This document shows, in pieces, positions 8,091 through 17,243 of a stretch of DNA of 64,000 bases. This DNA is from JASHPR01 sp963815375. Its GTDB lineage: Bacteria > Actinomycetota > Actinomycetes > Streptosporangiales > Streptosporangiaceae. Location of the stretch: assembly GCA_963815375.1 (NCBI GenBank), contig CAWFGX010000002.1, positions 744,001 through 808,000 on the forward strand. Reading direction: 5' to 3'. Numbering within the stretch: the stretch's first letter is position 1; each line of letters begins with the position of its first letter. A model generated the notes under the pieces. That model had not been told where the DNA came from and searched no databases. It saw only the letters and a program-made list of their open reading frames with translations. A program made the translations under genes and the position numbers.

Positions 8091-10534
8091 CAGCGCTCCC
8101 CCGAGTGCACTAGATCGACGGCGGCTTTCTCTATTGTGCCCTCGTCCAGCAGCACCGAGTCCGCCGCCTGTCCCAGCGGGATAAAGCTGTCCTCGCTTGT
8201 CACCCGTGAGATCCGGCCCCAGAAGCCGGCGTCGACCAGCGCGGTCACCACTCCCTCGGATACTCCCCCGCTCCGCCGGGTCTCGTCCACGACCAGCACC
8301 CGGCCGGTTGCGCGCGCCTCGCGCAGCAGGTCCTCGACGGGAAGCGGCGCAAGCCAGCGCAGGTCCACAACCCGGGAACCGATCCCCCGCAGAGCCAGCC
8401 GCCTGCCGACGCGCAGGCTCATCCGCACCCCGTTGCCGAAGCTGACCATGGTCAGCTCGCCGCCGTCACCGTAGCTGCGGGCCCGGCCGACCGGGACGTG
8501 CTGGTCGCGGCCGGGGTAAGCCGCCAGCCAGCCACTGTCGCGTTCCCCGTGCAGGTCGCGGGTGTGGTAGAGCGCTATCGGCTCGATGAACACGCACACC
8601 GAGCCGTCCACGGCGGCAGCGGCCATGCAGGTCCGCAGCATCGCCGCCGCGTCGTCCGGACGGGACGGCGAGGCGATCACAAGGCCGGGGATGTCGCGGA
8701 GCGCACCGATCGCGTTGTCGTTGTGGAAGTGCCCGCCAAAGCCCTTCTGGTAGCCATATCCGGCCACCCGGAGCACCATCGGGTTGCGGAACTGGCCGGA
8801 CGAGAAGAACTGCTGGGTCGCTGCCTCGCCGCGGATCTGGTCCTCGGCATTGTGCAGGTAGGCCAGGTACTGGATCTCGGGCACCGGGAGCAGGCCGGCC
8901 AGCCCGCCACCCAGGGCCAGGCCGAGGATGGACTGCTCGTCCAGCAGGGTGTCGAAGACCCTGGCCGGGCCGAACCGGCGCTGCAGTCCCTTGGTCACCC
9001 CGTAGACGCCGCCCTTGCGCCCGACGTCCTCGCCGAACACGAGCATCTCCGGGTAGGTCTCCAGCAGCTCGGCGAGTGCCCGGTTCAGCGCCTGGGCCAG
9101 GGTGAGCTGCGCTCCGGGAGCCACCACGGGGCTGAACCTGTCGCCCCGGTCGTCCCAGTGACCACTGAAGACCGGCAGCGGCCCGGTAACCGGCGCCCGC
9201 ACCGTGAACGGCCCGGTGGACATGTCCGAGGCCGCGGCCATGCCGACGACGGTGGGTGACTCGGGAAAACCTGACGTCTGCAGCGCGCCGGGCGGTTCGG
9301 CAACAACGGCCATGCCCACGAGGGTCGGCGGCTCGGCGGGTGGCTCGGCCCGCGCTTCCACGCCGACAGGGGCAGGACCCTGTCGCGCCTGGGTGGCAAC
9401 CACGTCGGGATGGCGCGGCGCCAGCGGCGCCATCACCTCAGCCGCGCCGACCAGCGGGCGGCTCGCCATCGCCCGCTCGGCCGCGCCGTGCACCAGGCCG
9501 CCGATCGCGACGTAACGGGCGACCGCCTCGCCCGGGGTGAGCAGTCCGGCCCGGACCAGCTCGCCCGCTGTCGCGACCAGGGGATCGCGGACCAGGTCAG
9601 CGATCAGGTCGGTTGGCGCGCGGTAGGCGGCTTCCGCGTCGCTGCCCGCATGGCCCAGGAAACGGACCATTGACAGGTGCAGGAACACTGGCCGCCGGCG
9701 CGTCCTGGCCAGCGAGGCTGCCTGAGCGGCCGTGTCGAAAGCGGCGACCGGGTCGCAGCCGTCAGCGGCCAGATAGCGCAGGCCGGGCCGCTCGCCGAAG
9801 GCGGCAGCCACCCATCCGCGCGGGGTCGGCACGCTGATCCCGATCCCGTTGTCCTCGCAGAGGATGAGCAGCGGCACCGGGATGCCCTGGAACGCGGTGT
9901 GACACGCGGCGTTGACCGCGCCGAGGGCGGTGGAGTGGTTCACAGACGCGTCGCCGAGCGAGGCCACGACCACCGCGTCCCTGGGCCATGGGCATGGCAC
10001 GCCCAGTTTCACCGCGCGGCCGATGCCGAGGGCGAGGCCGACCGCGCGCGGCAGGTGCGAGGCGACCGTCGAGGTCTGCGGGATGATGCCGAGTTCGCGC
10101 CGGCCGAGCACCTTGTGCCGTCCGCCGGCTATTGGCTCGTCTGCCGATCCGGCCACGCCGAGCAGGATGTCGCTGACCGGGTCTATGCCGTCCACCTGGC
10201 GGGCCCGGGCGCAGTAGAACCCGCCTGACCGGTAGTGCAGCAGCGCCGGGTCGGTCGGCCGCAGTGCAGCGGCCACAGCCGCGTTGCCTTCATGACCCGC
10301 CGAGCCGATCGTGTAGAAGCCCCGGCCCTGCTGCTGCATCCAGCGGGCGGCGAAGTCCAGGTGCCGGCTCTGCGCCTGCACGTCGAAGATGGCCAGCAGC
10401 GTGCCGCCGTCCAGGCGGCTGCCCACGCGCACGGGCGCTGCCCAGTCCAGGCCGCCGCCTGGCCGCAGCGGGCCGCCGGGCATCCCGCCCACGACCTCCC
10501 GGAAGTGCCGGTCGAGCTCTGCCGGGGTGGTCAT
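8090..10534 (-). CDS. 2-oxoacid dehydrogenase E1, fused alpha-beta subunits
   Basis: 814 aa. The alpha half carries the thiamine diphosphate motif beginning GDASVNHSTALGAVNAA (around residue 195) and ending CEDNGIGIS. A linker rich in Pro/Ala/Val (about residues 385-465) precedes a complete transketolase-like beta half starting LTLAQALNRALAELLE with GEDVGRKGGVYGVT and ALGGGLAG. The fused product should decarboxylate a 2-oxoacid, by similarity branched-chain or pyruvate-like, and pass the acyl group to an E2 lipoyl protein. No E2 or E3 gene is in the window. The last codon is coupled to the DUF397 gene. Confidence 0.88.
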   Translation of the reverse strand: MTTPAELDRHFREVVGGMPGGPLRPGGGLDWAAPVRVGSRLDGGTLLAIFDVQAQSRHLDFAARWMQQQGRGFYTIGSAGHEGNAAVAAALRPTDPALLHYRSGGFYCARARQVDGIDPVSDILLGVAGSADEPIAGGRHKVLGRRELGIIPQTSTVASHLPRAVGLALGIGRAVKLGVPCPWPRDAVVVASLGDASVNHSTALGAVNAACHTAFQGIPVPLLILCEDNGIGISVPTPRGWVAAAFGERPGLRYLAADGCDPVAAFDTAAQAASLARTRRRPVFLHLSMVRFLGHAGSDAEAAYRAPTDLIADLVRDPLVATAGELVRAGLLTPGEAVARYVAIGGLVHGAAERAMASRPLVGAAEVMAPLAPRHPDVVATQARQGPAPVGVEARAEPPAEPPTLVGMAVVAEPPGALQTSGFPESPTVVGMAAASDMSTGPFTVRAPVTGPLPVFSGHWDDRGDRFSPVVAPGAQLTLAQALNRALAELLETYPEMLVFGEDVGRKGGVYGVTKGLQRRFGPARVFDTLLDEQSILGLALGGGLAGLLPVPEIQYLAYLHNAEDQIRGEAATQQFFSSGQFRNPMVLRVAGYGYQKGFGGHFHNDNAIGALRDIPGLVIASPSRPDDAAAMLRTCMAAAAVDGSVCVFIEPIALYHTRDLHGERDSGWLAAYPGRDQHVPVGRARSYGDGGELTMVSFGNGVRMSLRVGRRLALRGIGSRVVDLRWLAPLPVEDLLREARATGRVLVVDETRRSGGVSEGVVTALVDAGFWGRISRVTSEDSFIPLGQAADSVLLDEGTIEKAAVDLVHSGER

Positions 10535-10647
10535 CCGCGGACCACGACGCGTTGGCTGTCACATGCGGCAGCAAGTGCTCTGGGGCCGGTCAGGGTACAC
10601 CGATTCACGCTTCTGATTTTGTCAGTACTCGCTGTTACGTTCGTTCC

Positions 10648-11727
10648 GTGTTGACATATCGGCTGTCTCCCACTCCCTTACAAGCAGAAGTGATGCGCGG
10701 CCACTGTGCACATGCCCGGCTGGTGTGGAACCTAGCGTGCACGGCCGACCCACATGGCGCAAGGCTGGCCGCCATGAGAGCTTCCGGGTCGTTGGCTTAA
10801 AGCCACAGAGAGTACGCAGACTCAGCAAGAAGGTTGGCGAAGTGTGGCTGCCGAAGGCGGGCTGGGGTGCGGTTCCGCTGGTCTCAACCTGTCCCGGAAG
10901 ACACGAAGTCCTATCGGATCAAGCAAGACCGGGCAGGACGCTGGTACATCGCCTTCGCCACCATCCCACGGCCCATTCCGGGCCCCGGCAGTGGCGAAGT
11001 GGTAGGCATAGATCGCGGGATTGTGATCGCTGCCACGCTGTCGACCGGACAGATGCTTCATGCACCGAGACTTAGGCACGGCCGCCAGCCACGGCTCGTG
11101 CGACTGCAGCGGAAACTCGCCCGAGCCAGGCCTGGCTCGAGACGCCGCCGAGATACCCGGCTGGCCATCGCGACCCTGATGGCTCGCCAGACCAGTGCGC
11201 GCAAAGACTGGGCAGAGAAGGCCTCCACGGACATAGCCCGCCGGTTCGACGTCATCCGTGTGGAAGACCTGAAGATCAAAACGATGACCCGCAGCGCGAG
11301 AGGCACGGCCGACGCCCCGGGACGCAATGTCGCGCAGAAGGCCGGGCTGAACCGGGAAATCCTTGCCTCAGGCTGGGGTCTGCCAGTGCGCCGGCTGGAT
11401 GACAAAGCGCCTGGGCGAGTACAGCGAGTTCAGCCTGCCTACACATCCCAGCGCTGCAGCGAGTGTGGGCATGTCGCAGCGGAGAGCCGCAAGAGGCAAG
11501 CTCTCTTCCGCTGCGTGTCCTGCGGTTACGCCTGCAACGCTGACGTGAACGCGGCGCGGAACATCGCGGCAGGACATGCCGTGACTGCGCGAGGAGGCTT
11601 CCGGGTTGCCGGGCCGACGAATCGCGAACCTCAGCTGCCTGCAGCTGGAATCCCAGGCATCTCCTGCTTGGGAGGATGTCAAAACCTGAACTTTAGATCG
11701 GGCGTGAGCTCGGCCACGTCCATCTGA
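10648..11727 (+). pseudogene. tnpB: IS605/IS607-type TnpB (OrfB) pseudogene
   Basis: The start (GTG 10648, LTYRLSPTPLQAEVMRGHCA) matches the TnpB N-terminus, but the frame is lost after about 60 codons. A piece in another frame (FRVVGLKPQRVRRLSKKVG) is followed from about 10865 by a long intact C-terminal stretch (RFRWSQPVPEDTKSYRIKQD onwards). Around 70 residues expected between the first two pieces are missing. The nuclease residues survive: Asp in GIDRGI, Glu in VEDLKI, Asp in NADVNAARN, plus the zinc ribbon CSEC/CVSC. It cannot encode a normal TnpB. Its 3' end overlaps the end of the convergent aldehyde dehydrogenase gene by 49 bp. Confidence 0.85.
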
Positions 11728-13256
11728 GCCTTCTGCAGCCGGCCGGAGTAGTCCCAGTTGAGTGCTTGCCAGCGGGTGAACTGGTCAAGCACCCAGATCC
11801 CGGACTGGCGCGACCCGTTCCCGGACTTGCCGTTGCCGCCGAACGGCAGGTGCGCCTCAGCGCCTGACGTCGAGTTGTTCACGCTCACCATGCCAGCAGA
11901 CACCCCGCGCCTGAACGCGAATGCCTCGGCCGCGTCGCGGGTGTAGATGGACGACGACAGCCCATAGCCCGGCGCGTTGGCGAGCTCGACCGCGTGTCCC
12001 AGATCCCGGTAGGTCGTCACACCCACCAGCGGGCCGAATGTCTCGGTGCCGAAGAGCTCGTCGCCAGGCCGGACCCCGTCGACGATCACCGGGTGGTAGA
12101 AGATGCCCGCGTCCGGGTCCCCGACGAAGCCTGCGCGCGGATTGGCCGCGGTGATCCGTCCGGTCGCTGTCGAGCCGAGCACCGTGTGCTGCGGGCGGAT
12201 CCAGCCCAGGTACTTCTCGAAGCGCTCGGCGAAGCGGGCGTCCAGCATTGGCCCGTAGAGCACGTCAGCGAACGGGTCGCCGACCCGGGCGGTCGCGGTC
12301 GCCTCGGCGAAGGCGGCCAGGAACTGGTCGTGGATGGTCTCGTGACAGATCACGGTGCCCAGCGAGGTGCACCGCTGCCCTGCGGTTCCGAACCCGCCGA
12401 ACAGCGCGCCCTCGACCGCCAGGCTCAGGTCGGCGCTCGGCGTGACCACCATCGGGTTCTTCCCGCCCAGCTCTAGGCACGGTGACTGCAGGTGCCGCCC
12501 GGCCAGCTCACCGATCCGCGCGCCGACCTCGGTCGAGCCGGTGAACCCGATCTTGTCCACCAGCGCCGCGTCCAGCGCCTGCTCCAGGCCGTCGTACGTT
12601 GCTGCGCCGTCCGCGTAGACCACGTTGAACACACCCGGCGGCAGCCCGCCACCGCGGCAGAAGAGCTCGTGGAACGCAGCAGCCGCTGCCGCGGAGTACT
12701 CGGCCGGCTTCCACACCACCGCGTTGCCGCACAGCAGTGCGGGCACGATGTACCAGGACGGGACCGCCACCGGGAAGTTCCCCGCGGTGATCACCGCGAC
12801 CACGCCGACCGGGTTGCGGAACGTGAACAGCTGCTTGTCCGGCATCTCGCTGGGGATGGTCTGCCCGTACAGGCGCCGCCCCTCGCCGAGGAAGAAGTCG
12901 CAGGTGTCGATGATCTCCTGCACCTCGCCGAGCGCCTCGGCGTACGGCTTGCCGATCTCGCGGGTGACCAGCCGGGCCAGCGCCTGCTTGTTGTCCTCCA
13001 CCAGCCGGCCGATGTGCGCGATCGCGCGCCCGCGCACCGGCGCTGGCACGTCCGCCCAGGCCTGCTGAGCCTCCCGCGCCACCCGCGCGGCGCTCACAAG
13101 CAGCGCCGGGTCGCCGAGCGCGACGTCTGCTACCACGTCGTCCAGCCTGGCCGGATTTGTGGACTGGAGCCGGCGGCGGCCGGGCGAGGATCCGGCCGGC
13201 TGACCGCCGATGACCGAGGTAACGGCCCGGGGCCTGTCGTGAGCTGAGTCAGCCAT
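11679..13256 (-). CDS. aldehyde dehydrogenase, probable piperideine-6-carboxylate / aminoadipate semialdehyde dehydrogenase
   Basis: Full-length ALDH (525 aa from ATG 13256, preceded by GAGGTGAG). The catalytic cysteine is in GTAGQRCTSLGT, the general base in CLELGGKNP, and the NAD region includes VITAGNFPVAVPSWYIVPA and FTGSTEVG. Its ATG overlaps the end of the lysine 6-transaminase gene by 8 bp, so the pair is translationally coupled. From that context I infer it oxidises aminoadipate semialdehyde (piperideine-6-carboxylate) to 2-aminoadipate; from sequence alone a succinate semialdehyde role is possible. The C-terminus overlaps the tnpB remnant on the opposite strand. Confidence 0.85.
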   Translation of the reverse strand: MADSAHDRPRAVTSVIGGQPAGSSPGRRRLQSTNPARLDDVVADVALGDPALLVSAARVAREAQQAWADVPAPVRGRAIAHIGRLVEDNKQALARLVTREIGKPYAEALGEVQEIIDTCDFFLGEGRRLYGQTIPSEMPDKQLFTFRNPVGVVAVITAGNFPVAVPSWYIVPALLCGNAVVWKPAEYSAAAAAAFHELFCRGGGLPPGVFNVVYADGAATYDGLEQALDAALVDKIGFTGSTEVGARIGELAGRHLQSPCLELGGKNPMVVTPSADLSLAVEGALFGGFGTAGQRCTSLGTVICHETIHDQFLAAFAEATATARVGDPFADVLYGPMLDARFAERFEKYLGWIRPQHTVLGSTATGRITAANPRAGFVGDPDAGIFYHPVIVDGVRPGDELFGTETFGPLVGVTTYRDLGHAVELANAPGYGLSSSIYTRDAAEAFAFRRGVSAGMVSVNNSTSGAEAHLPFGGNGKSGNGSRQSGIWVLDQFTRWQALNWDYSGRLQKAQMDVAELTPDLKFRF

Positions 13257-14625
13257 TGGTGTTCTCACCTCGGCTTGAGTGGGACAGGGTGGCGAGCACG
13301 CGGTCGAGGGCGTTCATGCCGAACTCAAGATCATGCTCGGTGACGTCGAGAGCAGGCCGGAACCGGACCGACCGCTCGCCGCACGGCAGCATAATGACAT
13401 GCTGCTCCCGCAGCAGCCGCAGCACGCTGTCCCTTGTCTCACGGCTCGGCAGGTCGAGCGCGCACATAAGGCCACGGCCGCGCACGTTTGAGACCACGCC
13501 GGCGTGCAGCTCGCCCAAGGCTCGCAGCTCGCCCAGCAGCCAGACGCCGGTCTTCGCGGCCCGCTCGAACAGGCCATCGCGCTCGATGATCTCCAGGAGC
13601 CGGGTGGAGCGGACCATGTCGGTCAGGCTCCCGCCCCAGGTGGAGCTGATCCGGCCGGGGACGCGGAACACGTTCTCGGGGATCTCATCAACCCGCCGGC
13701 CGGCCATGATGCCGCCGAGCTGGACCTTTTTCGCGAACGCCACGACATCGGGCTCGAGTCCCAGTTGCTGGTAGGCCCATGGCGTGCCGGTGAGACCCAC
13801 CCCGGTCTGCACCTCGTCGAGCACGAACAGGGCGTCACGCTCGCGGCACAGCGCCTGCATCGCCTGCAGGAACTCCGGCCGCATGTGATTGTCCCCGCCT
13901 TCGCCCTGGACCGGCTCGGCGATGAAGCAGGCGATGTCGTGGGGATTTGCGTCGAAGGCCGCTCGCGCCTGGGCCAGTGCTTGCTGCTCGGCCTCGCTGA
14001 TCTCTTCCAGGTGCTGTTTCTGCGGGAACCTGACCGCGGGAACGTCGATCCGCGGCCAGCCGAACCGCGGGAACCTGTCGGTCTTGGCCGGCTCGGTGTT
14101 GGTCAGTGACAGCGTGTACCCCGACCGGCCGTGAAAGGCGTGGGTGAGGTGCAGCACCTGGGTTCCCAGCGACGCAGGGCGGCCCGCGGCCTCGTTCTGC
14201 CGGCTCTTCCAGTCGAACGCGGTCTTCAGGGCGTTCTCGACCGCGAGCGCCCCGCCCTCGACGAAGAACAAGTGCGGCAGCGCCGGGTCGCCGAGCACCC
14301 GGGCGAACGTCCGCACAAACTGCGCGTAGTGCGTGGTGTAGATGTCCGGATTGGCCGGCTTGTTCGCCGCCACCTCGGCGAGCAGCGCCAGGAACTGCGG
14401 GTCGTCGGCCAGCCCGTACGGGTTGGACCCGAGCGGCGCGGACGCGAAGAAGGTGTAGAGGTCCAGGTATTCCTCGCCGGATCTGGCGTCCACGATCCAG
14501 GAGCCGTGGCTGGCTTTCGTGTCGTAGACGAGCTTGAACCCGTCGGCGAGGACGTGCTGGGCAAGCACCTCGTGCACCCGTTCAGGGCTGACCGCACTCC
14601 CGGTAAGCCCGCTCATCGATTCCAC
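13249..14625 (-). CDS. lat: L-lysine 6-transaminase
   Basis: Class III PLP aminotransferase, 458 aa from GTG 14625, chosen because AGGAGG lies seven bases upstream. Features: SHGSWIVDARSGEEYLDLYT near the N-terminus, HAFHGRSGYTLSLTN, LFVLDEVQTGVG with the PLP-contacting Asp, and AFAKKVQLGG carrying the Schiff-base lysine. This matches the Lat family (as in Mycobacterium tuberculosis Rv3290c), which transfers the lysine epsilon-amino group to 2-oxoglutarate. The following coupled ALDH gene would complete conversion to 2-aminoadipate. No Lrp-type regulator is adjacent. Confidence 0.92.
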   Translation of the reverse strand: MESMSGLTGSAVSPERVHEVLAQHVLADGFKLVYDTKASHGSWIVDARSGEEYLDLYTFFASAPLGSNPYGLADDPQFLALLAEVAANKPANPDIYTTHYAQFVRTFARVLGDPALPHLFFVEGGALAVENALKTAFDWKSRQNEAAGRPASLGTQVLHLTHAFHGRSGYTLSLTNTEPAKTDRFPRFGWPRIDVPAVRFPQKQHLEEISEAEQQALAQARAAFDANPHDIACFIAEPVQGEGGDNHMRPEFLQAMQALCRERDALFVLDEVQTGVGLTGTPWAYQQLGLEPDVVAFAKKVQLGGIMAGRRVDEIPENVFRVPGRISSTWGGSLTDMVRSTRLLEIIERDGLFERAAKTGVWLLGELRALGELHAGVVSNVRGRGLMCALDLPSRETRDSVLRLLREQHVIMLPCGERSVRFRPALDVTEHDLEFGMNALDRVLATLSHSSRGENTNG

Positions 14626-14675
14626 CGGAAGTCCTCCTGACATCACGGCCAATCAGCAATAAATCTTGAAGATAA

Positions 14676-14707
14676 CGTTCGCTTTGCCGTACATCATCCG
14701 GCGAACG
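14676..14707. promoter_or_regulatory. inverted repeat between lat and the lipoprotein gene
   Basis: CGTTCGC (14676-14682) is matched by GCGAACG (14701-14707), a perfect 7-bp inverted repeat with an 18-nt spacer, in the 184-bp divergent region upstream of lat. It is a candidate operator for lat or the divergent gene; no regulator can be named. Confidence 0.3.
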
Positions 14708-14809
14708 GCCCCGTCCTGCAACGTCTCGCTCGCTGACAGGTGGTCGCTGCCGGGCGAAGCCATGGCGGGCTGCTACCTGCGTGCTACCGCCCTGCTAGCG
14801 GAGCGGGCA

Positions 14810-15988
14810 ATGCTCTGTGCCATGCGTTCCCGGATTCTGGTCATAACCGGCGCCTTAACGGCCATCGTGGTGTCCGGCTGCGCGTCCTCGCCCGCGACGG
14901 CGGTCTCGCACAGCAAGACCCGGCCTGCCTGCGAGACCAGGGCGGCCAAGACGCTGCCGGCCAGCTACCTGAGTAGCTGGGGCGGCTACGAGGGCATCTC
15001 CTGGGCCAAGTTCGATCGCGAGTTTCCAGGCATGACCCAGCCGCTGTCCAGCCAGGCCGATCTGATCGGCCCGCACTCGGTGCTGCTGCCGGGCGGCGAA
15101 GCCACGGTCACCGGGGTGGACGGCGCGCAGGCCTGCGCGCTGGCGCTGCCGCGGGCGGTACGGGCTGCAGCCGGATATCAGCTGCTGCTGGTCATGATGA
15201 GCTCCAGCCCGAAGGCCACCATCCCGCAGCCAGGCCTGCCCGAGTGCCAGGATTCCAATTCCAGCCCGCCGACCGCGTGCCAGGACTACACACAGCCGAC
15301 GGTCGTGATCGGCGGCAAGAGCACATCGCTGGCGTCAGTACGGGGCTCGGGCAACGTCCTCGCCGCCAGCGTGCCCGATGGGGCTTCCGCTGGACTGCAG
15401 ATGAACGACGGAGGCCGGCCGCAGGACATCGACCTGAGGACCGGGCTGCGCATCAGCGAGGTCAGCAGCCTGTACTACCCGGTACCGCAGCAGACTCTGA
15501 ACCCGAACCTGTCATGGTCCTGGAACGTCCTGTACATTCCCGCGCTGAAGTGGTGGGCCGGCGAGGGCAGCGGCCCGACCCTCAGCGACGTGGGCCTGGA
15601 GGTGGGCAACGGCACGGCGCTGCTCGAGCCCTACATGGACAGCCCCGGATGGGCACCGGCTGGGCAAGCGTGGCTGGTCATGTCGTTCCAGCTCTCGCCG
15701 GAACAGACTCCTGCGGGCAGTATCACCCTGAACGTGCCCAGCAGTTTCACGCTGGTCCTCCCCGGCGGTGCCACCGTCCCGGCCTCCGGCACGGCCACCA
15801 CCAGCGGCTCGAGCACCGCTTCGCTGGTGTTCGAGGTGCCTGATACGACCCGGACCGCCTCGCTCAGGATCCAGCCGACAGTGCAGCAGTGGACAACCTG
15901 CTCGGGCTGCGGAACGGTACCGGCAGCTCAGGTCCCGCCGGGGCAGCCGGATGGCAGCGACACCGTCTCCGTCCAGCTCGGCGCGTAG
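14810..15988 (+). CDS. secreted lipoprotein of unknown function
   Basis: Start ATG 14810 chosen because GGAG lies six bases upstream; an upstream in-frame ATG would place the signal peptide internally. The 392-residue protein begins with a lipoprotein signal (RSRILVITGALTAIVVSGC) with the lipobox Cys at about residue 24, followed by a Ser/Ala-rich linker. The C-terminal half contains beta-rich sequence including PAGSITLNVPSSFTLVLPGG and two CSGC-type cysteines near the end. I recognise no family. It ends in TAG, and the next lipoprotein gene starts 11 bp later with its ribosome binding site directly after this stop. Confidence 0.75.
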   Translation: MLCAMRSRILVITGALTAIVVSGCASSPATAVSHSKTRPACETRAAKTLPASYLSSWGGYEGISWAKFDREFPGMTQPLSSQADLIGPHSVLLPGGEATVTGVDGAQACALALPRAVRAAAGYQLLLVMMSSSPKATIPQPGLPECQDSNSSPPTACQDYTQPTVVIGGKSTSLASVRGSGNVLAASVPDGASAGLQMNDGGRPQDIDLRTGLRISEVSSLYYPVPQQTLNPNLSWSWNVLYIPALKWWAGEGSGPTLSDVGLEVGNGTALLEPYMDSPGWAPAGQAWLVMSFQLSPEQTPAGSITLNVPSSFTLVLPGGATVPASGTATTSGSSTASLVFEVPDTTRTASLRIQPTVQQWTTCSGCGTVPAAQVPPGQPDGSDTVSVQLGA

Positions 15989-15999
15989 GAGGTCTGGCA

Positions 16000-17115
16000 G
16001 TGCCACCGCATCTCCCGCCCCGCCGCCTCGCTCGCTTCGCTCGGGCCGGCGTCAGCGCCGCAGCCGTTGCCATCACGGGCGTGCTGCTGGCCACGGCGTG
16101 CACAGCAGCACGGTCTGTCACACCAGGCCCACGCCACAGCCACGGCGCCACACCGCCGAACGCAGCCGCCGCCCGCGAACCGGTCGCGGCGCTGACCGAC
16201 CCCGGCAAACAAGGTGTCACGTGGCTCGCGTTCAGCCCGGACGGCGAGACCCTGGGCGCGATCGACTCCAGCGGGGGCGGAACCGTCTGCCTGTGGAGCA
16301 TGGCCGCGCACAGCCTCATCGCGACCCTGACCGACCCTAACGGCGAGTACATATCGTCGGCCGCGTTCAGCCCGGACGGTCAGACGCTGGCCACCACCGA
16401 CATGTACGGAACCGACCTGTGGAGCACGGCCACGCATCGCGTCACCGCCAGCCTGACCACGGGGCCGAACCAGGGTGGCGCGAACGCAGTCGCGTTCAGC
16501 CCGGATGGCCGGACGCTGGCCGTCGCCGACGGCAACGGCAGCATCGACCTGTGGAGCATCGCCACCCAGAGCGTCACGGCCAGCCTGACCGACCCGAACG
16601 GCCAGGAGCCGAGCGTGGTCGCGTTCAGCCCAGACGGCCAGACGCTGGCCTCCGTCGGCACTCCTGCAGACCCCATCTACCTGTGGAGCACTGCCACCCA
16701 CAGCATCACCGCCACCCTGAGCGACCCCGGGCGACTGGGTCCGTCCGTGGTCGCGTTCAGCCGGGACGGCCAGACCCTGGCCGCCGCCAACAGCCTCTCC
16801 AAAGACGCTTACCTGTGGAGCACTGCCACCCATCGCATCGTCGGCACGCTGCTCGACCCGCACAGCCGGGGTGTGTACGCGGTCGCGTTCAGCCCGGGCG
16901 GCCAGATCCTGGCCACAGCGGATAATGCCGGCACCACCTATCTGTGGAGCACTGCCACCGATCGCGTGATCGCCACCCTGGCCGAGCCAAAAGGCCTGCC
17001 TGTGGGCGGGGTCGTGTTCGGCCCGGATGGCCGGTCAATCGTCACCGCCGACGGGCCTATCTCCAGCCCGGGCCAGACCTCCACCGGCACTGCCTACGTG
17101 TGGCAGACCCCCTGA
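16000..17115 (+). CDS. WD40-type beta-propeller lipoprotein
   Basis: GTG 16000 is chosen because AGGAGG lies seven bases upstream and overlaps the preceding stop. The 371-residue product has a lipoprotein signal (SAAAVAITGVLLATAC) and then about seven repeats of roughly 40 residues, each with an AFSPDGQTLA strand and a YLWSTATH strand, the WD40 consensus. The propeller should be surface-exposed, tethered to the membrane, and likely a protein-interaction scaffold. Repeats are similar at DNA level too. It is translationally coupled to the upstream lipoprotein gene, suggesting a joint complex. Confidence 0.88.
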   Translation: MPPHLPPRRLARFARAGVSAAAVAITGVLLATACTAARSVTPGPRHSHGATPPNAAAAREPVAALTDPGKQGVTWLAFSPDGETLGAIDSSGGGTVCLWSMAAHSLIATLTDPNGEYISSAAFSPDGQTLATTDMYGTDLWSTATHRVTASLTTGPNQGGANAVAFSPDGRTLAVADGNGSIDLWSIATQSVTASLTDPNGQEPSVVAFSPDGQTLASVGTPADPIYLWSTATHSITATLSDPGRLGPSVVAFSRDGQTLAAANSLSKDAYLWSTATHRIVGTLLDPHSRGVYAVAFSPGGQILATADNAGTTYLWSTATDRVIATLAEPKGLPVGGVVFGPDGRSIVTADGPISSPGQTSTGTAYVWQTP

Positions 17116-17243
17116 GGGCGAATAGCTCCCCGGCCCGACGGCGCAGTAACGAAGGCGTCACAGATTGCCGTAATAGCAGGCAGTGCGCTGTTTGATACCC
17201 CACAATTCTCCATTGGTATCCATACGCGTTATCGGAGGTTGTG

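Noticed and set aside
16419..16925. Alternative frame with repeated Glu-His-Cys-His segments
   Set aside because: It is the +1 shadow of the WD40 repeats, so its periodicity comes from the real gene.
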